Assembly (NCBI GenBank): GCA_003105245.1
Contig: PQAI01000176.1
Location: 3,187-8,495 of the forward strand
Length of the DNA: 5,309 nucleotides
Direction: 5' to 3'
DNA from: Betaproteobacteria bacterium
GTDB taxonomy: Bacteria; Pseudomonadota; Gammaproteobacteria; Burkholderiales; Usitatibacteraceae
The translations under genes and the position numbers were made by a program. The notes under the pieces were generated by a model, which saw nothing but the letters and a program-made list of their open reading frames with translations, was not told where the DNA came from and searched no databases. This document shows positions 1 to 5,309 of this stretch, one piece after another (the first letter of the stretch is position 1; every line of letters begins with the position of its first letter).

Positions 1-4
1 ATTC

Positions 5-11
5 AGGAGAG
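5..11 (+). promoter_or_regulatory. Shine-Dalgarno sequence of rhlE
   Basis: AGGAGAG lies 4 bases before ATC 16 (6 bases counted from the GGAG core). This is normal spacing for a ribosome binding site and is the main reason for placing the helicase start at a non-standard ATC codon. The sequence to the left is outside the window, so no promoter can be seen. Confidence 0.6.
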
Positions 12-15
12 AACC

Positions 16-1479
<1,464 letters not shown>

Positions 1480-1501
1480 CCGAAGCGACCACGCCGTACC
1501 G

Positions 1502-4165
1502 ATGCGCGACCCCGCCGCCCGCGCGATCCGCCTCGCGGATTACGCGCCGCCCGCCTGGCTCGTCGACACCGTCACCCTGGACGTCGACATCGCGCGGCCG
1601 TGGGCGACGGTGCGCGCGAGCCTCGCCGTGCGCCGCAACCCCGAGGGCGCGGGCGGGCCGCTCGTCCTGGACGGCGCGCACCTGGAGCTGCTGTCCGTCG
1701 CGCTCGACGGCGCGCCCCTCGATGCCTCGCGCTACGAGGTGCGCGACGGCGCGCTGAGGATCGCCGAAGTCCCCGACTCGTTCCTGCTCGAGACGGCGGT
1801 GCGCTTCGACCCGTGGAAGAACACGCGCCTGGAGGGCTTCTACGCATCGAAGGACGGCCTCTTCACGCAGTGCGAGGCCGAGGGCTTCCGCTGCATCACC
1901 TTCTTCCCCGATCGCCCGGACGTGATGGCCACCTACCGGGTGACGCTGCACGCCCCGCACGAGGAATTCCCGATCCTGCTGGCCAACGGCAACCTCGTGG
2001 AGTACGCCGCGGAGGAAGGCGGCCGCCACCGCGCGACCTGGGCCGACCCCTTCCCGAAGCCGTGCTACCTGTTCGCGATGGTGGCGGCGAAGCTCGACCT
2101 CCTGGAGGACCACTTCGTCACGAAGTCCGGGAAGAACGCGCTGCTGCAGGTGTACGTGGAGCCCGGCAAGCTCGACCAGGCCGGCTTCGCCATGAACTGC
2201 CTCAAGCGCGCCATGCGCTGGGACGAGCAGCGCTTCGGGCTGGAGCTGGACCTCGAGCGCTTCATGATCGTGGCGGTCGGCGACTTCAACATGGGGGCCA
2301 TGGAGAACAAGGGCCTCAACATCTTCAACACGAAGTACGTGCTGGCGCGCGCGGACACCGCGACGGACTACGACTTCATGATGATCGACCGCGTCGTCGC
2401 GCACGAGTACTTCCACAACTGGACCGGCAACCGCGTCACCTGCCGCGACTGGTTCCAGCTCTCCCTCAAGGAGGGGCTCACGGTCTTCCGCGACCAGGAG
2501 TACGGCTGCGACGAGTACTCGCGCGCCGTGACCCGCATCCAGGACGTTCGCGACCTGCGCGGCCGCCAGTTCCCCGAGGACGCGGGGCCCATGGCGCACC
2601 CCGTGCGCCCCGACTCCTACGTCGAGATCAACAACTTCTACACGGCCACGGTCTACGAGAAGGGCGCCGAGGTCGTGCGCATGTACCAGTCTCTTCTGGG
2701 CCGCGAGGGGTTCCGGCGCGGCATGGAGCTCTACTTCGAGCGCCACGACGGCCAGGCCGTCACCTGCGACGATTTCCGCGCCGCGATGGCCGACGCCAAC
2801 GACGCCGACCTGGAGCAGTTCGGGCGCTGGTACTCGCAGGCCGGCACGCCCGTCCTGGAGAGCCGCGGCACCTACGACGCGCAGGCGCGCACGTACACGC
2901 TGGAGCTCTCGCAATCGTGCCTCCCGACGCCGGGACAGCCCGCGAAGCTTCCCTTCCTCATCCCGGTGGCCATCGGGCTGGTGGATTCCCAGGGCTACGA
3001 CATGCCGCTTCGCCTCCAGGACGAGGAGACCGCCTTCGAGACGGCCGATCCCAAGACGGGAGCGATCACGCGCGTCGTCGCGCTCTCCGAGGAGAAGGCG
3101 ACGCTCGTCTTCGTGGACGTGGCCGAGAAGCCCGTGCCCTCGATCCTGCGCGACTACTCCGCCCCGGTGATCCTGCGCCACGACTACGCCGACCAGGAGC
3201 TCACGCACCTCATGGCGTACGACGCGGACCCGTTCAACCGCTGGGAGGCGGGCCAGACGCTCGCCACGCGCGTCCTCCTTGCCGGCGTCGAGGCGATGCG
3301 GGCCGGCCGGACCATGAAGATGCCCTCGGCATTCGTCGAGGCGATGGGCCGCGTCCTCACCGACGGCGCCCGCGATCCCGCCTTCGCCGCGGAATGCCTG
3401 AAGCTGCCGAGCGAGAGCGTGCTGGCCGAGCAGATGGCGGTGGCCGATCCCGACGCGATCCATTCGGTCAGGACGCACCTGCTCCTGGAGATCGCGATGC
3501 GCTACCGCACCCGCTTCGAGGGCGCGTTCCGCCATTTCGCGGTTCCCGGCGCCTACTCGCCGGATGCGGCGGCGGCCGGGCGGCGCGCGCTTCGCAACGC
3601 GGCGCTCTCCTACATCATGGCGATCGACGATTCGACGGCGCGCGCGCTCACCTTCCTCGAGTTCCGCCGCGCCGAGAACATGACCGACGCGATGGCCGCG
3701 CTGGAATGCCTCGCCGGCTCCGGCGGCGCCGAGCGGGACCGGGCCCTCGCCATGTTCTACGACAAGTGGAAGGACGAGGCGCTCGTGGTCGACAAGTGGT
3801 TCCGGGTGCAGGCGACCAGCGACCTGCCGGGGGCGGTCTCGCGCATCGAGGGCCTGCTCGCGCACCCGGCCTTCGACCTGAAGAACCCCAACCGCGCACG
3901 CTCGGTGCTGCACGCCTTCGCGCTGGAGAACCCGCTTCACTTCCACGCGGCCAATGGCACCGGCTACGCGCTCGTCGCCGCCAAGGTCGTCGAGCTCGAC
4001 CGCCTGAACCCGCAGATCGCCTCGCGCCTGGCGCGGGCTTTCGACCGCTGGCGCAAGTACGACGAGGGCCGCCAGCGCCACGCCCGCGCGGCGCTGGAGT
4101 CGATCGCGGCCGCCCCGGGGCTCTCGCCCGACGTCTCGGAAATCGTGGGCCGCGCGCTCCGCTGA
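1502..4165 (+). CDS. pepN: aminopeptidase N (M1 family zinc metallopeptidase)
   Basis: This cytoplasmic zinc exopeptidase removes N-terminal residues from peptides and is a main enzyme in the last steps of protein turnover. At 887 residues it matches the full length of the E. coli enzyme (870), and alignment from memory is continuous from end to end. The N-terminal beta domain covers about 1-197, with CEAEGFR and DRPDV. The thermolysin-like catalytic domain (about 198-448) carries the GAMEN substrate-anchoring motif (265-269), HEYFH (301-305; zinc ligands His301 and His305, catalytic Glu302), the third zinc ligand Glu324 in LKEGLT, and the transition-state Tyr385 in TVYEKG. A beta domain (about 449-550) and the large helical domain (about 551-887, with NMTDA, DKWF and NPNR) complete it. 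ATG 1502 gives the expected N-terminus. No clear Shine-Dalgarno precedes it in the 22 bp gap after rhlE, so reinitiation after the helicase stop may contribute to translation (inference). All key residues are present, so it should be active. Confidence 0.98.
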   Translation: MRDPAARAIRLADYAPPAWLVDTVTLDVDIARPWATVRASLAVRRNPEGAGGPLVLDGAHLELLSVALDGAPLDASRYEVRDGALRIAEVPDSFLLETAVRFDPWKNTRLEGFYASKDGLFTQCEAEGFRCITFFPDRPDVMATYRVTLHAPHEEFPILLANGNLVEYAAEEGGRHRATWADPFPKPCYLFAMVAAKLDLLEDHFVTKSGKNALLQVYVEPGKLDQAGFAMNCLKRAMRWDEQRFGLELDLERFMIVAVGDFNMGAMENKGLNIFNTKYVLARADTATDYDFMMIDRVVAHEYFHNWTGNRVTCRDWFQLSLKEGLTVFRDQEYGCDEYSRAVTRIQDVRDLRGRQFPEDAGPMAHPVRPDSYVEINNFYTATVYEKGAEVVRMYQSLLGREGFRRGMELYFERHDGQAVTCDDFRAAMADANDADLEQFGRWYSQAGTPVLESRGTYDAQARTYTLELSQSCLPTPGQPAKLPFLIPVAIGLVDSQGYDMPLRLQDEETAFETADPKTGAITRVVALSEEKATLVFVDVAEKPVPSILRDYSAPVILRHDYADQELTHLMAYDADPFNRWEAGQTLATRVLLAGVEAMRAGRTMKMPSAFVEAMGRVLTDGARDPAFAAECLKLPSESVLAEQMAVADPDAIHSVRTHLLLEIAMRYRTRFEGAFRHFAVPGAYSPDAAAAGRRALRNAALSYIMAIDDSTARALTFLEFRRAENMTDAMAALECLAGSGGAERDRALAMFYDKWKDEALVVDKWFRVQATSDLPGAVSRIEGLLAHPAFDLKNPNRARSVLHAFALENPLHFHAANGTGYALVAAKVVELDRLNPQIASRLARAFDRWRKYDEGRQRHARAALESIAAAPGLSPDVSEIVGRALR

Positions 4166-4184
4166 GTCCCGCGCGCCGGAAAGG

Positions 4185-4210
4185 AAAAGGGCCGCTTGCG
4201 CGGCCCTTTT
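4185..4210. terminator. bidirectional intrinsic terminator
   Basis: A perfect 11-bp inverted repeat, AAAAGGGCCGC (4185-4195) and GCGGCCCTTTT (4200-4210), encloses the 4-base loop TTGC. The A run on the left and T run on the right make it a hairpin with a short U tract in either direction. It begins 20 bases after the pepN stop and 28 bases from the stop of the leftward 42-residue gene. It is therefore well placed to end both convergent transcripts. The U tract is only four bases, so efficiency could be moderate. Confidence 0.85.
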
Positions 4211-4238
4211 CACGTCGAAACCGTCGACCGGCAGGCCG

Positions 4239-4367
4239 TCAGTTCTTCTTGATCTGCTCCAGCACCTTGAAGGTGGACTTCGGCGCGCCGTGGAACAGGC
4301 GCTTGAAGGCCTTCGGCAGGCAGCGGCGCTCGAGGGTATTGCGTCGGGTACGTTTGCGTTCGGCCAT
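4239..4367 (-). CDS. small very basic protein of unknown function (42 aa)
   Basis: A complete 42-residue frame starts at ATG 4367 (complement) and ends in TGA. I do not recognise the family. The protein has 14 Lys/Arg against 3 Glu and no Asp, a strongly charged N-terminus (MAERKRTRRNTLERR), a single Cys at residue 16, a middle segment KAFKRLFHGAPKS and the end KVLEQIKKN. There is no signal peptide or membrane segment. Such composition suits binding to RNA, DNA or the ribosome, but this is inference only. Support for a real gene is good despite its size. AAGGAG lies 6 bases before the ATG, a TATAAT box lies just upstream, and a terminator hairpin lies 28 bases after the stop. It sits 74 bp downstream of the MORN gene on the same strand and converges on pepN. 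It does not resemble ribosomal proteins bL34, bL36 or bS21 as I know them. Confidence 0.78.
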   Translation of the reverse strand: MAERKRTRRNTLERRCLPKAFKRLFHGAPKSTFKVLEQIKKN

Positions 4368-4373
4368 GGCCAG

Positions 4374-4379
4374 CTCCTT
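4374..4379 (-). promoter_or_regulatory. Shine-Dalgarno sequence of the 42-residue gene
   Basis: Read on the complement, AAGGAG lies 6 bases before ATG 4367, which is near-ideal spacing. It fixes the start of the small gene and argues against the longer same-frame reading that would run up through the MORN gene region. Confidence 0.75.
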
Positions 4380-4394
4380 GTTGCGGAACCGGCA

Positions 4395-4400
4395 ATTATA
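4395..4400 (-). promoter_or_regulatory. -10 promoter element of the 42-residue gene
   Basis: The complement reads TATAAT, a perfect sigma-70 -10 hexamer and an AT island in otherwise GC-rich DNA. Transcription starting about 7 bases downstream would leave a leader of about 20 bases with the Shine-Dalgarno inside it. At 17-bp spacing the -35 position (4418-4423, GTGCGC on the complement) matches the consensus poorly, and there is no TG extension, so the promoter may need an activator or be modest in strength. Confidence 0.6.
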
Positions 4401-4439
4401 CCCGACGGGCCCTTGCCGCGCACCCCGGGCCCGGTCGGG
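4401..4439. repeat. GC-rich imperfect inverted repeat next to the -10 box
   Basis: On the + strand, CCCGACGGGCCC (4401-4412) and GGGCCCGGTCGGG (4427-4439) are reverse complements apart from one extra G, separated by 14 bases. The repeat begins at the base adjoining the TATAAT box and ends 2 bases before the MORN stop codon. On the leftward transcript it would form a very stable hairpin directly after the MORN stop. No U run follows, only UAUAAUU. It could be a weak terminator or 3' stabilising hairpin for the MORN mRNA, or an operator covering the -35 region of the small gene. Confidence 0.55.
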
Positions 4440-4441
4440 AC

Positions 4442-5309
4442 TCAGTTCGGCAGGCGCACCTGGCCGTCGACGATCTCGGCGTCGACCTTCGACCCGTTGA
4501 CCTTCACCAGCGAGCCCTTGGCCTTCGTGAGGCCGTTCTCGAAGTCGCCCTCGAAGCGCGAGCCGTCGGCGAACCAGAACGTCCCCTTGCCCTGCGGGTG
4601 GCCGTCGCGCATCTCGCCCTCGTACTTCTGCCCGGATGCGTAGGTGTAGACGCCCGTGCCGCTGATCGCGCCCCCCTGGAGATCGCCCTCGTAGCGATCG
4701 CCGTTGGAGAAGTGGTAGACGCCCTTGCCCTGCGCGCGCCCGTTGACGAACACGGACTCGATCCGGTCGCCGTTCTTCGCGTAGTAGCGGCCCTTGCCCT
4801 CGAGCCGGCCGCCGGAGAGCTCGCCCTCGTAGCGGTCGCCGCCCGCGAAGCGGTAGATGCCGATGCCGTTCGCGAGCCCGCCGGCGAAGCTTCCCTCGAT
4901 GCGGTCGCCCGAGCGCGTCACGTAGGTGCCGCGGCCCGCGATCACGCCCGCCTTCACCTCGCCCTCGTAGGTGTCGCCGTTGGCGAACTGGTACTTGCCC
5001 TTGCCGTCGGGGCGGTCGTCGGCGAAGGAGCCCTCGTAGCGGTCGCCGTTCTCCCACTGGTACTTGCCCTGGCCCTGCTTCAGTCCGTCCTGGAACTCGC
5101 CCTCGTACTTGAACGACTTCGAGGTGTACTGCCCCTTGCCGTGCTGCCTCACGCCGCGCATCGCGCCGACGTAGATCGATCCGTCGGCGAACGTGACCTC
5201 GCGAACGCCGGGCGAGATCTCGCGTCCGGGCTGGTCGTCCTTGGGCTTGGGAGGAGTGGCCGCCGGGGGGACGGGGCTTGCGGCGGGAGCGGCCTGCGCG
5301 GGCGCGGCG
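4442..5309 (-). CDS. MORN-repeat protein, 5' end outside the window
   Basis: The frame runs from the right edge to TGA at 4442-4444, giving 288 visible residues with no true N-terminus. An ATG at 5161 falls inside the first MORN unit and is not the likely start, because the frame continues upstream with related sequence. From the edge it shows an Ala/Pro-rich linker of about 25 residues, a short polar stretch (KPKDDQPGREISPG), then from FADGSIYVG onward ten MORN units. The units follow the pattern YEGxFxxGxxxGxGxYxFxxGD, and the protein ends in a short tail finishing VRLPN. MORN units form a long flat beta-hairpin sheet used for protein or membrane contact; bacterial members mostly lack an assigned function. 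The Ala/Pro linker suggests a tether after an export signal or membrane anchor, but that part is not visible. It is upstream of and parallel to the 42-residue gene. Family assignment is firm; the role is unknown. Confidence 0.92.
   Translation of the reverse strand, partial: AAPAQAAPAASPVPPAATPPKPKDDQPGREISPGVREVTFADGSIYVGAMRGVRQHGKGQYTSKSFKYEGEFQDGLKQGQGKYQWENGDRYEGSFADDRPDGKGKYQFANGDTYEGEVKAGVIAGRGTYVTRSGDRIEGSFAGGLANGIGIYRFAGGDRYEGELSGGRLEGKGRYYAKNGDRIESVFVNGRAQGKGVYHFSNGDRYEGDLQGGAISGTGVYTYASGQKYEGEMRDGHPQGKGTFWFADGSRFEGDFENGLTKAKGSLVKVNGSKVDAEIVDGQVRLPN
4490..5176 (-). repeat. ten tandem MORN units, 69-bp period
   Basis: On the complement, unit 1 (5176-5111) is 22 codons. Units 2 to 10 (5110-4490) are nine consecutive blocks of exactly 23 codons with no insertion. 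Most begin R/K-Y-E-G and end in NGD or GD. Unit 3 has ADD in place of the first turn Gly. Unit 7 has IES in place of YEG. Unit 10 is the most degenerate, with TKAKG for the second Gly pair. The GATCGCCGTT-like and CTCGTAG-like strings recurring on the + strand are the DNA trace of the same repeat. Confidence 0.9.

Noticed and set aside
4239..4367. Identification of the 42-residue protein as ribosomal protein bL34 or bL36
   Set aside because: Size and charge are similar, but the characteristic residues are absent: bL34 begins MKRTFQPS and bL36 has a Cys/His zinc pattern, whereas this protein has one Cys.
1600..4500. A 966-codon + strand frame overlapping pepN
   Set aside because: Its product is dominated by Arg, Gly, Pro and Ala with no domain, and it runs through the terminator and the antisense small gene. 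It is a frame shadow of pepN.
4239..5057. A 272-codon reading that fuses the MORN region to the small basic protein
   Set aside because: The upstream part is an out-of-frame shadow of the MORN array. The Shine-Dalgarno, the -10 box and the change in composition all place the start of the small gene at 4367.
4490..5176. A CRISPR array or DNA satellite, suggested by regular spacing on the + strand
   Set aside because: The 69-bp period is an exact multiple of three and follows the 23-residue MORN unit. Copies differ at many bases, and there are no identical repeats with unique spacers.

Overview
The window is GC-rich, with strong G/C preference at third codon positions. It looks like an ordinary chromosomal stretch of a proteobacterium, most likely a betaproteobacterium. 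That guess rests on the style of the RhlE ends (an N-terminus resembling SQTFESLGL and a C-terminus ending in VPALFRR), on the full-length gammaproteobacterial/betaproteobacterial type of PepN, and on base composition. I cannot name a species. No mobile element, CRISPR array, tRNA or rRNA is visible.

Layout, left to right. (1) About 16-1479 (+) encodes a DEAD-box RNA helicase of the RhlE group with all helicase motifs and an Arg/Gly/Pro-rich tail. Its start is unusual: a good Shine-Dalgarno sequence is followed by ATC where an ATG would be expected, and the first ATG/GTG/TTG in frame lies far inside the helicase core. (2) 1502-4165 (+) encodes a complete M1-family aminopeptidase N, 22 bp after the helicase and probably on the same transcript. 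(3) 4185-4210 is a near-symmetrical hairpin terminator that can serve both the rightward rhlE-pepN pair and the leftward genes. (4) 4239-4367 (-) encodes a 42-residue, very basic protein that I do not recognise, with its own good ribosome binding site and a consensus TATAAT -10 box. (5) 4401-4439 is a GC-rich imperfect inverted repeat wedged between that -10 box and the end of the next gene. (6) 4442 to the right edge (-) is the 3' part of a MORN-repeat protein. Its true start lies beyond the window, and the visible part is an Ala/Pro-rich linker followed by ten tandem MORN units.

The two rightward genes (RNA remodelling and peptide breakdown) are housekeeping functions with no obvious joint pathway. 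The two leftward genes are the less understood part: a MORN-repeat protein, possibly exported, and a tiny basic protein downstream of it with what looks like an independent promoter. Nothing here amounts to a clear new system. The items most worth a second look are the 42-residue protein with its promoter/inverted-repeat arrangement and the ATC start of rhlE.
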